A DNA stretch of 64,000 bases from HR10 sp964615335 (GTDB taxonomy: Bacteria > Acidobacteriota > Blastocatellia > HR10). This document shows positions 6,985-15,782 of the stretch, piece after piece (within the stretch, counting starts at the first letter, position 1; every line of letters starts with the position of its first letter). Where the stretch lies: NCBI GenBank assembly GCA_964615335.1, contig CAZTMT010000009.1, positions 69,804 through 133,803 of the forward strand, given 5' to 3'. A program made the position numbers and the translations under genes. The notes beneath the pieces were generated by a model. The model was not told the origin of the DNA. It saw nothing but the letters and a program-made list of their open reading frames with translations, and ran no database searches.

Positions 6985-7926
6985 ATGGCTGTCAAGTACA
7001 AAGACTACTACGAGATCCTGGGAGTCCCTCGGACGGCGACTCAAGAGGAGATCAAAGCCGCCTTTCGCCGCCTGGCCCGGAAGTACCATCCGGACTTGAA
7101 TCCGGGGGATAAGGCGGCCGAGGAGAAGTTCAAGGAGATCAACGAGGCGTACGAGGTCCTCGGGGATCCCAAAAAGCGCGAGCTCTACGATCGGCTCGGG
7201 CCGAACTGGAAGGCCGGTTCGGACTTCACGCCCCCGCCGGATTGGGAGAAGATTCGGATCAATTTCGGCGACTTCGACTTCTTCACTGGAGGGCCGGGGA
7301 CATTCAGCGACTTCTTCGAGATGCTCTTTGGCGGATTGCGCGGGCGAGCCTCGGGGCGGCGTGCGGCAGGGAGCGCGGGCGTCGGATGGGGAATTCGGGG
7401 ATCGGACATCGAGTCCGAGCTGGTGCTCACTCTTGAGGAAGCGCATCGGGGAACGACGCGTCGGGTCAGCTTGCCCAACGGGCGAGCGGTTGAGGTGAAA
7501 ATTCCCGCCGGTGTGCGCGAGGGGTCGGTGATTCGTCTGGCCGGTCAGGGGGAACCCGGAGTAGGAGGACCTCCGGGGGACCTCTACCTGAAGATTCGGT
7601 TGCAGAAGCATCCAATCTTCACGGTCTCTGGGGATGATCTTTACGTCGAGATTCCCATCACGCCGTGGGAGGCCGTCCTGGGGGGGAAGATTCAGGTCCC
7701 CACGCTCGAGGGGCGGGTCGAAGTGACGCTGCCGCCGGGTTCGCAAAGCGGGCAGAAGTTGCGGCTGCGCGGTCAGGGGCTGGCGCGTCGGCGCGGAGGG
7801 CGCGGCGATCTGTACGTGCAGTTGAAGATCCTGGTGCCTTCCAGTCCGACGCCGACCGAACGACAACTCTTCGAGCAGTTGGCGCGCGAGTCCCGTTTTA
7901 ATCCGCGGCGTGAGATCGGACTGTGA
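6985..7926 (+). CDS. DnaJ/CbpA-type J-domain co-chaperone (class B)
   Basis: 313 residues from the ATG at 6985, which has GGGAGG upstream; an in-frame GTG at 6973 is less likely. The J domain occupies residues 1-70 with HPD in KYHPDLNPGDKAAEEKFKEI. The Gly/Phe-rich region is short and there are no CXXCXGXG zinc fingers, so it is the CbpA/DnaJ2 class. Two C-terminal beta domains follow (SELVLTLEEAHRGTTRRVSL and VEIPITPWEAVLGGKIQVPT). It stimulates DnaK ATPase and delivers clients. It lies 18 nt upstream of clpB, so the three disaggregation partners are together. Confidence 0.93.
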   Translation: MAVKYKDYYEILGVPRTATQEEIKAAFRRLARKYHPDLNPGDKAAEEKFKEINEAYEVLGDPKKRELYDRLGPNWKAGSDFTPPPDWEKIRINFGDFDFFTGGPGTFSDFFEMLFGGLRGRASGRRAAGSAGVGWGIRGSDIESELVLTLEEAHRGTTRRVSLPNGRAVEVKIPAGVREGSVIRLAGQGEPGVGGPPGDLYLKIRLQKHPIFTVSGDDLYVEIPITPWEAVLGGKIQVPTLEGRVEVTLPPGSQSGQKLRLRGQGLARRRGGRGDLYVQLKILVPSSPTPTERQLFEQLARESRFNPRREIGL

Positions 7927-7944
7927 CATCAGAGGAGAGAGACT

Positions 7945-10590
7945 ATGGACTTCACGCGTCTGACGGAGAAGGTCCAAGAAGCTGTGCGCGCGGCTCAGAG
8001 CGTAGCGGCGCGCTACAGTCATCAGCAGATTGATGTCGAACATCTGCTGCTGGCCCTGCTGCAGCAGGAGGGGGGATTAGCCTCGGCGATCCTGGAGAAG
8101 GCCGGCATTGATCCGCGCCAGGTCATCGCCCGTCTGGAGCAGGAGCTAGCCCGCTGGCCCAAGGTGAGCGGTCCGGCCGCCGGTCCCGATTACGTTTACA
8201 TCACGGGACGCCTCAATCACCTGCTGGCGAGAGCCGAGGAGGAAGCGGCTCGTCTGAAGGACGAGTACATCAGCGTCGAGCACATTCTGCTCGCCATTTT
8301 GGAGGAAGGGCGCAAACAAGCGGCCGGGCGCATCTTGCTCGAGCTTGGTCTTGATCGCGATCGCCTGATGAAGGCCTTGCAGCAGATCCGGGGAACGCAG
8401 CGTGTGACCAGCCCGACGCCTGAAGCGACCTATCAAGCGCTCGAACGCTACGGGCGCGATCTGACTCGGCTCGCCGCTCAGGGGAAGCTCGATCCGGTCA
8501 TCGGGAGAGATGATGAGATCCGGCGTATTATTCAGGTCCTCTCGCGTCGGACCAAGAATAATCCCGTGCTCATTGGCGAGCCGGGTGTTGGGAAAACGGC
8601 TATCGTCGAGGGGCTTGCGCAACGGATCGTGCGAGGGGATGTCCCCGAGGGGCTCAAGAACAAGCGCGTCATTCAACTGGACATGGGCGCACTTATTGCC
8701 GGAGCGAAATATCGCGGCGAGTTCGAGGAGCGTCTGAAGGCCGTGCTCCGCGAGGTCCAGGAGTCGCAGGGCGAGATCATCCTCTTCATTGACGAATTGC
8801 ACACGGTCGTCGGAGCCGGTCGCGCCGAGGGCGCGACCATGGATGCGAGCAACCTCCTCAAGCCCATGCTCGCCCGCGGCGAATTGCGGTGCATCGGAGC
8901 GACGACGCTGGACGAATATCGCAAGTACATCGAGAAGGACGCCGCGCTGGAACGGCGCTTCCAACCGATCCTGGTCGGAGAACCCTCGGTCGAGGATACG
9001 ATCTCGATCCTGCGCGGGCTGAAGGAGCGGTATGAGGTCCATCATGGCGTGCGCATCAAGGATTCGGCCCTTGTGGCAGCGGCCATGCTCTCCAGCCGGT
9101 ACATCTCGGATCGCTTCTTGCCGGATAAGGCGATTGACCTGGTGGACGAAGCGGCGGCGCGGCTGCGCACGGAGATCGATTCGATGCCCTCGGAGCTGGA
9201 TGAGATCCTGCGGCGGATCATGCAACTGGAGATCGAGCGCGAGGGGTTAAAGCGCGAAACCGATCCGGCCTCTCGCGAGCGCTTGCGTCGGATCGAGGAT
9301 GAGCTGGCCGAATTGCGCGTGCAGGCGGATCGGCTCCGCGCGCAGTGGGAGGAGGAGAAGCAGATTCTGGCCCACTTGCGCGAGCTGCGCGAGCAGATCG
9401 AGCAGACGAAGATCCTCATCGAGCAGGCCGAGCGCGCTTATGATCTCAACCGAGCCGCCGAGCTGCGCTACGGGCGTCTGGTTGAGCTGGAGAAGCGCGT
9501 GCGCGAGCAGGAGGCCCAGCTCGCCGAATTAGCCGCGCGGCACGGAGGCGTGCGGTTGCTCAAAGAGGAAGTAGATGAGGAGGACATCGCCGAGGTCGTG
9601 AGCCGCTGGACGGGTATTCCCGTGAGCCGTCTGCTAGAGGGGGAGATTCAGAAGCTGCTCCGTCTGGAAGAAGAGCTGCACAAGCGGGTCGTCGGTCAGG
9701 AGGAGGCCGTGCGCGCTGTCGCCGAAGCCGTGCGTCGCGCGCGCGCCGGGCTGAAAGACCCCAACCGCCCCATCGGAAGCTTCATCTTCCTCGGTCCGAC
9801 GGGCGTCGGCAAGACGGAGCTGGCCCGCGCGCTCGCCGAATGTCTCTTCGATGATGAGCGCGCCCTCATTCGGATTGATATGTCCGAGTACATGGAGAAA
9901 CATGCGGTGGCGCGATTGATCGGCGCGCCGCCCGGATATGTCGGGTACGAGGAAGGAGGGCAGCTCACCGAGGCTGTGCGCCGTCGGCCCTACTCGGTCA
10001 TCCTCTTCGACGAGTTGGAGAAAGCCCATTGGGATGTCTTCAACATTCTGTTGCAGATTCTTGACGATGGACGCCTGACCGATAGCCACGGGCGCACGGT
10101 GGACTTCAAGAATACGATCATCATTATGACGTCCAACATCGGGAGCCACCTCATCCTGGAACATCGGGGAGGGGCCCAGGGTCCCGAATACGAGCGGATG
10201 AAGGAGACCGTGCTGGCGGAGTTGCGCCGGACATTCCGTCCGGAGTTCTTGAACCGCGTGGATGAGATCGTCGTCTTCCATGCCCTCACCGAAGAGCATC
10301 TGAAGCGAATCGTGGAGATTCAACTGAATCGGCTTCGAGAGCGGCTGCGGGATCGGCAGATCGAATTGGAACTCTCCGAACGGGCGAAGGCGCGGCTGGC
10401 CCAGTGGGGGTATGATCCGGTCTTCGGCGCGCGACCGCTCAAGCGGGTGATCCAGCGGGAAGTGGAGACGCCGCTGGCGAAATTGATCTTGCAGGGCGAG
10501 GTGCGAGATAATTTCCTCGTCCTCGTGGACGAAGAGGGAGGCCGGCTCACCTTCTCGGCTCAACCGAAGGAGGCCCCGGTCGCCCCGTGA
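7945..10590 (+). CDS. clpB: Disaggregase ClpB (Hsp100)
   Basis: 881 residues, full length. Two N-terminal Clp repeats (about 1-150), NBD1 with GEPGVGKT at about 211-218, a long coiled-coil middle domain (about 410-530) that distinguishes ClpB from ClpA/C, NBD2 with GPTGVGKT at about 617-624, the pore loop GYVGYEEGG and the D2-small domain PVFGARPLKRVIQ. It pulls polypeptides out of aggregates with DnaK and DnaJ in the cytoplasm. Likely co-transcribed with dnaJ and with the protease genes downstream. Confidence 0.97.
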   Translation: MDFTRLTEKVQEAVRAAQSVAARYSHQQIDVEHLLLALLQQEGGLASAILEKAGIDPRQVIARLEQELARWPKVSGPAAGPDYVYITGRLNHLLARAEEEAARLKDEYISVEHILLAILEEGRKQAAGRILLELGLDRDRLMKALQQIRGTQRVTSPTPEATYQALERYGRDLTRLAAQGKLDPVIGRDDEIRRIIQVLSRRTKNNPVLIGEPGVGKTAIVEGLAQRIVRGDVPEGLKNKRVIQLDMGALIAGAKYRGEFEERLKAVLREVQESQGEIILFIDELHTVVGAGRAEGATMDASNLLKPMLARGELRCIGATTLDEYRKYIEKDAALERRFQPILVGEPSVEDTISILRGLKERYEVHHGVRIKDSALVAAAMLSSRYISDRFLPDKAIDLVDEAAARLRTEIDSMPSELDEILRRIMQLEIEREGLKRETDPASRERLRRIEDELAELRVQADRLRAQWEEEKQILAHLRELREQIEQTKILIEQAERAYDLNRAAELRYGRLVELEKRVREQEAQLAELAARHGGVRLLKEEVDEEDIAEVVSRWTGIPVSRLLEGEIQKLLRLEEELHKRVVGQEEAVRAVAEAVRRARAGLKDPNRPIGSFIFLGPTGVGKTELARALAECLFDDERALIRIDMSEYMEKHAVARLIGAPPGYVGYEEGGQLTEAVRRRPYSVILFDELEKAHWDVFNILLQILDDGRLTDSHGRTVDFKNTIIIMTSNIGSHLILEHRGGAQGPEYERMKETVLAELRRTFRPEFLNRVDEIVVFHALTEEHLKRIVEIQLNRLRERLRDRQIELELSERAKARLAQWGYDPVFGARPLKRVIQREVETPLAKLILQGEVRDNFLVLVDEEGGRLTFSAQPKEAPVAP

Positions 10591-10611
10591 TCTCCTCGGG
10601 GGAGGACGGAG

Positions 10612-12138
10612 ATGAGAGCGATCATCAAGAGAATCGGAACTCTTTCCCAGGGGCGCACCCGACACATTGCGGGAGCCCTCGGACTTCTCCTGGTCGGGAT
10701 TTTGGCGGGATCGGCGATCACGGCGCGGACGGATTGGTCTCCGTTCCGAGGGAACGAGACGAAGGTCCCTGTCTACCTGGCGACGGGAACGCCGATCAGC
10801 GGGAATATCTCTCTGCTGGAGGGATTGGGGCCCGTCGTGCGCGCCGTGCGCGATTCGGTCGTCAGTATTGAGACGAAGATCCCCATTCGGGGGGAGTGGG
10901 GAACGTTCTTCGATGACCCGTTCTTCCGCTGGTTCTTCGGAGAGCCTCGCGTTCCGCGGCGGGAGCAATATCGTCAAGGGCTCGGTTCGGGCGTGATCGT
11001 GAGCCCGGATGGATACATCCTGACGAACCATCACGTCGTGGAGAACGCTGTGGAGTTGGATGTGATGCTGGCCGACGGGCGCCGATTCAAGGGGCGGGTG
11101 ATCGGGTCCGATCCGAAGACAGACATTGCGGTCGTGAAGATCGAGGCGACGAAGCTCCCGGCGATCGTGCTGGGCGACTCCTCGCGGGTCCAGGCGGGAG
11201 ATTTCGTCATCGCCATTGGGAGCCCGTTCAATCCGCAGTTGCGGCACACGGTGACCTTCGGGATCGTGAGCGCGACCGGGCGCGGGAGCCTCGGCATCGC
11301 CGATTATGGCGATTTCATCCAGACGGATGCGGCGATTAATCCCGGCAATTCGGGCGGACCGCTGGTGAACATGCGCGGCGAGTTGATCGGCATCAATACG
11401 GCGATCTTCACCCGGGGAGCGCCGGCCAATGCAGGCGTGGGCTTCGCCATCCCGATCAACATGGCGCGCGAGGTGATGGATCGGATTCTGAAGTACGGGC
11501 GCGTCGTGCGCGGATATCTGGGGGTGAACATTCAGACCTTGACCGAGGAGATGGCGGAAGTCTATGGAGCCAAGGGACGCCGGGGGGCGATCGTCCTGGA
11601 CGTCGTCCCCGGGAGTCCGGCGGATCGCGCGGGCCTGCGGCGCGATGACATCATCCTGGAGTTCAACGGACAGCAGGTCAGCACGAGCGAGCAGTTGAGA
11701 AACATGGTCGCGCTGACGGCTCCCGGAACGCGCGTGACGCTCACGATCCTGCGCGAAGGGCGGGAGCAGAAGGTCACCGCCGAACTGGAGGAGCTCAAGG
11801 AGGAACGCGCGGGTATCTCCTCGGGCGGGCCGTCCGAACGGGACATGACGTTAAGTGGTCTGGAGGTTCAGGAGCTGACGCCCGCTCTCCAGCGGCGGTA
11901 CGATATTCCGGTTCGCATCACCGGGGTCCTCATCGTGGATGTCGCCGATGGGAGCCCGGCTGCGGAAGCGGGATTGGCGCCCGGGGATGTGATCCAGGAG
12001 ATCAATCGCCAACCGGTTCGTACTCCGGCCGAATTTCGTCGTCTCGCGGCGGAGGTGGGTCGCCGCCGGGCCGTTCTTCGCGTGTACAGTCCGCGTCAGG
12101 GAGGAAGTTTCCTCGTGGTCCTTGAGCCGCGAGGGTGA
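10612..12138 (+). CDS. HtrA/DegP-like serine protease with two PDZ domains
   Basis: 508 residues. One N-terminal membrane anchor or signal segment (AGALGLLLVGILAGSAITA, about 21-39). Trypsin-like domain with His in TNHHVV (about 140), Asp in KTDIAVV (about 170) and Ser in NPGNSGGPL (about 246), all three present. Two PDZ domains follow (about 300-390 and 410-500; RGYLGVNIQTLTEEMAEVYG starts the first). It acts on misfolded envelope proteins, probably anchored in the inner membrane facing the periplasm. Placed 21 nt after clpB, linking cytoplasmic and envelope quality control. Confidence 0.93.
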   Translation: MRAIIKRIGTLSQGRTRHIAGALGLLLVGILAGSAITARTDWSPFRGNETKVPVYLATGTPISGNISLLEGLGPVVRAVRDSVVSIETKIPIRGEWGTFFDDPFFRWFFGEPRVPRREQYRQGLGSGVIVSPDGYILTNHHVVENAVELDVMLADGRRFKGRVIGSDPKTDIAVVKIEATKLPAIVLGDSSRVQAGDFVIAIGSPFNPQLRHTVTFGIVSATGRGSLGIADYGDFIQTDAAINPGNSGGPLVNMRGELIGINTAIFTRGAPANAGVGFAIPINMAREVMDRILKYGRVVRGYLGVNIQTLTEEMAEVYGAKGRRGAIVLDVVPGSPADRAGLRRDDIILEFNGQQVSTSEQLRNMVALTAPGTRVTLTILREGREQKVTAELEELKEERAGISSGGPSERDMTLSGLEVQELTPALQRRYDIPVRITGVLIVDVADGSPAAEAGLAPGDVIQEINRQPVRTPAEFRRLAAEVGRRRAVLRVYSPRQGGSFLVVLEPRG

Positions 12139-12155
12139 AAGCGGAAGGGGGGGCG

Positions 12156-12455
12156 ATGGCGACCTATTACGTCTTGCGGCGAGCCAATGGGGATATTCTC
12201 ACACTAGAGGTGGATGGAGTCTCTTATGTCGCCGTCTGGGCGAGCGAACAAGACCTCCGGCGCAGCAAGAGCGCGAATCCGGATCTGATGGTCTACGTCC
12301 CTGCCCCCCTGGAGCGGCGTCTCCTTCGGATGCGGTTCGGCGATCAGCCGGTGCGCCTCTTCCTTGTGGATGCTCGGGATCCGGATCTCCGGACCGGTCG
12401 CGAGATCACCCCCGAGGAAGCTTTCGGAGAGGCCGCTTTTCCGAAGGCGGCCTGA
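12156..12455 (+). CDS. Small conserved-looking protein between htrA and ftsH
   Basis: 99 residues from the ATG at 12156, with AAGGGGGG upstream. No signal peptide, membrane helix or cysteine. The sequence is a mixed alpha/beta pattern (ATYYVLRRANGDILTLEVDG, then VAVWASEQDLRRSKSANPDL). I do not recognise a family. It is only 17 nt from htrA and 10 nt from ftsH and is clearly in the same operon, so a role around membrane proteolysis is possible but unproven. Confidence 0.6.
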   Translation: MATYYVLRRANGDILTLEVDGVSYVAVWASEQDLRRSKSANPDLMVYVPAPLERRLLRMRFGDQPVRLFLVDARDPDLRTGREITPEEAFGEAAFPKAA

Positions 12456-12465
12456 GGGACCTTTT

Positions 12466-14316
12466 ATGGACAAGCTCACGCGACAGAAATGGATCTTCAG
12501 CGGTCTCTATTTGCTCTTCATGCTGGGCGTTTTGCTCTCCATTCAATATGCGCGGGTGAGACCCGAGCGCATCTCCTATAGCGAGTTCTGGGACGCTCTG
12601 CACCAGGGGCGGATCGCCGAAGTGTGGATCAGCGAGAGCGAGATCCGAGCCCGTCTCTCCGGAGAAGAGCGCTTGGTCGTCGCGACGCGGGTTCCTGGGA
12701 TCGAGGAGCGGGAACTGCTCGGGGAGCTGCAACGGCGCCGGGTGAAATTCTCCGGCGTCATCGAACGCACGTCCTGGTGGGAGCAACTCTTCTTCTATTG
12801 GATTTTGCCGCTTCTTGTTCTGGGTGCTCTCTGGGGCTATGGGATGCGACGTTTGGCGCAAGGGGGAGGGGGAGCCCTCACTTTCGGACGGAGCAAGGCG
12901 AAGATCTATGACACAAGCAGTGAGAATCGCGTGACGTTCGCTGATGTGGCGGGAGTGGACGAAGCGAAGGCCGAGCTGATGGAGATTGTGGACTTCTTGA
13001 AGAACCCGGTGCGCTACCAGCGCCTGGGCGGGCGTATTCCGAAGGGAGTGCTTCTGGTCGGGCCTCCGGGGACGGGCAAGACGCTCTTGGCGCGCGCGGT
13101 GGCCGGGGAGGCGGGCGTTCCGTTCTTCTCCATCTCGGGGTCGGAGTTCGTGGAGATGTTCGTGGGGGTGGGGGCGGCGCGCGTGCGTGATCTGTTCGAG
13201 CAGGCCAAGAGGCGCGCCCCGTGTATCGTCTTCATTGATGAGCTGGATGCCATCGGGAAGATGCGAGCCGTAGGAGGAGGGCTTGTCGGGGCCCATGATG
13301 AGCGCGAGCAGACGCTCAATCAACTGCTGGTCGAAATGGATGGCTTCGATTCGTCCAAGGGCGTGATCATCATGGCGGCGACCAATAGGCCCGAAGTCCT
13401 GGATCCGGCGCTTCTGCGAGCGGGGCGTTTCGACCGGCGGATCGTCGTGGATAAGCCCGATGTGAGAGGGCGCGAGGAGATCTTGCGCGTGCATGCGCGA
13501 AAGATCCGGATGGCCTCCGATGTGGACCTGCGCCTTATCGCCGCGCGGACGCCCGGGATGGTCGGCGCCGATTTAGCCAACATCGTCAATGAGGCGGCTC
13601 TCCTGGCGGCGCGTCGCGGGGCATCGGAAGTCCAGATGCAGGACTTCGAGAACGCCATAGATCGTGTCCTGCTGGGGCTGGAGAAAAAGGGGCGCGTCAT
13701 GTCGCCTGAGGAGAAGGAGCGGGTCGCCTACCATGAGGTCGGGCATGCGCTTGTGGCTCTTTCGGTCCCTCATGCCGATCCCGTTCACAAGGTGACGATC
13801 ATTCCGCGGACGATCGGAGCGCTCGGGGCGACGCTGCAGTTGCCGATGGAGGATCGGTATCTGCTCACGCGATCGCAACTGGAGGACCGGCTCGCCGTCT
13901 TGCTCGGAGGGCGCGCGGCCGAAGAGCTGATCTTCGGTGAGGTTTCAACGGGAGCGCACAATGATTTGGAGCAGGCGACCGAAATCGCCCGCCAGATGGT
14001 CATGCGATTCGGCATGAGCGAGCGGCTGGGGCCGTTGACCTATGGACGCCCGTGGGCCGGACAGTTCCTTCACGCTCCGCTCTCGGCGGGCGAGGAGCGA
14101 AATTTCAGTGAGCACATGGCGCGTCAGATTGATGAGGAAGTGCACCGCGTGGTGACCGAAGCCTATCAGCGCGCGCGGATGATTCTGCAGGAGAAACAGC
14201 AGATTCTCCGGCGTGTGGCTCAGGAGCTGATGCGGCGGGAGACGCTGGATCGAGAAGAGCTCGAACGGTTGGTGCGACAGCAGGAGGTGGTCGCGACTCC
14301 GGCGCCTGCGGAGTAG
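12466..14316 (+). CDS. ftsH: ATP-dependent zinc metalloprotease FtsH
   Basis: 616 residues from the ATG at 12466 (GAGGGAC upstream). Two membrane segments frame a small periplasmic domain: WIFSGLYLLFMLGVLLSIQY near the N-terminus and LFFYWILPLLVLGALWGYG at about 107-125. AAA domain: GPPGTGKT at about 199-206, FIDELDAIG, and the second region of homology ATNRPEVLDPALLRAGRFDR. Zinc protease motif HEVGH at about 423-427. The hexamer sits in the inner membrane and degrades membrane proteins and short-lived regulators. Last gene of the proteostasis cluster. Confidence 0.97.
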   Translation: MDKLTRQKWIFSGLYLLFMLGVLLSIQYARVRPERISYSEFWDALHQGRIAEVWISESEIRARLSGEERLVVATRVPGIEERELLGELQRRRVKFSGVIERTSWWEQLFFYWILPLLVLGALWGYGMRRLAQGGGGALTFGRSKAKIYDTSSENRVTFADVAGVDEAKAELMEIVDFLKNPVRYQRLGGRIPKGVLLVGPPGTGKTLLARAVAGEAGVPFFSISGSEFVEMFVGVGAARVRDLFEQAKRRAPCIVFIDELDAIGKMRAVGGGLVGAHDEREQTLNQLLVEMDGFDSSKGVIIMAATNRPEVLDPALLRAGRFDRRIVVDKPDVRGREEILRVHARKIRMASDVDLRLIAARTPGMVGADLANIVNEAALLAARRGASEVQMQDFENAIDRVLLGLEKKGRVMSPEEKERVAYHEVGHALVALSVPHADPVHKVTIIPRTIGALGATLQLPMEDRYLLTRSQLEDRLAVLLGGRAAEELIFGEVSTGAHNDLEQATEIARQMVMRFGMSERLGPLTYGRPWAGQFLHAPLSAGEERNFSEHMARQIDEEVHRVVTEAYQRARMILQEKQQILRRVAQELMRRETLDREELERLVRQQEVVATPAPAE

Positions 14317-14362
14317 CCGACTGGAGACGTGCGTTCCGTCGGCTCTTGTGGGGAGGAAACCT

Positions 14363-15751
14363 ATGGGATCATCGGTGATCTTCGCCGGAGTTTCTCCCCA
14401 TCCTCCGATCATCATCCCGGAGGTCGGGGGGCGACATCTTCAAGAGGTGCGGGAGACGGTGCGCGGCGTCGAGGAGATGATGCAGCGGCTGGTCGCCGCG
14501 CGTCCGGATGTCGTCGTGATCATCAGCCCGCACGCGCCTCTGGATCCTCAGAGCTTCAGCGCCTATAGCGGACCTCGATTGCGGGGCGACCTGTGGGATT
14601 TTGGGGCTCCTCAGGTCGAGTTCGACGTCCCCAATCACGTCGTGTTGCTCTCGCGCCTTTCGGCTCTCGCTCACGAGCGGGGCCTTTCGATGTGGCTTGT
14701 TCCGGCCGGACGGCGCCTGGATCATGGGACGATGGTTCCGCTCTATTATCTCCTCAAGGCGGGATGGCGCTCGAGCGTTCTGGTCGTCGGCATTTCCTTG
14801 CGCCCGGCTGAGGAGCATCTCCATTTCGGCGAATGTCTGGCCGAAGCGGCCGCGCAGCTCCAGTTGCGTCTGGCGATTTGCGCCAGCGGCGATATGAGCC
14901 ACCGCTTGAAGCCGGGAGCGCCGGCCGGATACCATCCCGAAGCCCATCGCTATGATCGGGAGATCGTCGAAGCGATTCGCGCCGGCGATTTCGAGCGCAT
15001 CCTGCGCCTGGATCCAAACCTGCGCGAGCAGGCGGGCGAGGATATCTACCGATCGTTGCTCATCGCCTACGGGGCGCTCGGGCGCACGCTCCACCGCCCG
15101 GAGGTCTTCTCTTACGAGGGACCTTTTGGCGTCGGATATATGGCCGCTGTGCTCGCCGATTATTCGGAGAGCGAATCGGCTCACCTGCCGGAGTCGGCTC
15201 TCGGCGAGGCCGATTTACCCGCGCTCGCCCGACGCGCCGTTCGCGTGTATCTGGAGCAGGGGCGCGTTCTCGATCCCCCCGAACGGCTTCAGGGGATCGC
15301 CGCCGAATGTGCGGGCGTCTTCGTCAGCATCAAAACGCGTCGCGGCGCGCTGCGCGGATGCATCGGGACGATTGAGCCCACGCAGGAGAATGTGGCGCGC
15401 GAAGTCATTCACAACGCCATTGCCGCAGCGACGCGCGATCCGCGATTTGAGCCCGTGCGCCTCGAGGAGCTGCCGGATCTGGTCTTCTCCGTAGATGTCC
15501 TTTCGGAGCCGGAGCCCGTTGGAGGTCCGGAGGATCTCGATCCGCAGCGCTACGGAGTCATCGTCCAGACGGACGATGGGCGGCGAGGGCTCTTGCTGCC
15601 AGATCTTCCGGATGTGAAGACCGTCGAACAGCAACTCCATTATGCTCGCCTGAAGGCCGGTATTCGACCGGAGGAACCGATTCGCCTCTTCCGCTTCACC
15701 GTGCGGCGCATCCGAGAGGCGGCAGCATCGGGGACGGATTCAGGGGAATGA
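14363..15751 (+). CDS. MEMO1/LigB-like domain fused to AMMECR1 domain (AmmeMemoRadiSam system B-A fusion)
   Basis: 462 residues from the ATG at 14363, which has GGGAGGA upstream. Residues 1-270 are a MEMO/LigB-type class III dioxygenase fold: FAGVSPHPPIIIPEVGG at the start, SPHAPLDPQSF, and ICASGDMSHRLKPGAPAGYH near 182. Residues about 285-455 are an AMMECR1 domain: GVFVSIKTRRGALRGCIGTI, then AAATRDPRFEPV and DVLSEPEP. In many prokaryotes these two proteins sit with a radical-SAM enzyme (AmmeMemoRadiSam). No radical-SAM partner is adjacent here. The biochemical role is not established. Confidence 0.85.
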   Translation: MGSSVIFAGVSPHPPIIIPEVGGRHLQEVRETVRGVEEMMQRLVAARPDVVVIISPHAPLDPQSFSAYSGPRLRGDLWDFGAPQVEFDVPNHVVLLSRLSALAHERGLSMWLVPAGRRLDHGTMVPLYYLLKAGWRSSVLVVGISLRPAEEHLHFGECLAEAAAQLQLRLAICASGDMSHRLKPGAPAGYHPEAHRYDREIVEAIRAGDFERILRLDPNLREQAGEDIYRSLLIAYGALGRTLHRPEVFSYEGPFGVGYMAAVLADYSESESAHLPESALGEADLPALARRAVRVYLEQGRVLDPPERLQGIAAECAGVFVSIKTRRGALRGCIGTIEPTQENVAREVIHNAIAAATRDPRFEPVRLEELPDLVFSVDVLSEPEPVGGPEDLDPQRYGVIVQTDDGRRGLLLPDLPDVKTVEQQLHYARLKAGIRPEEPIRLFRFTVRRIREAAASGTDSGE

Positions 15752-15782
15752 GGAAGACTCTCGTGGGTTGGGGAGGGAGCGT

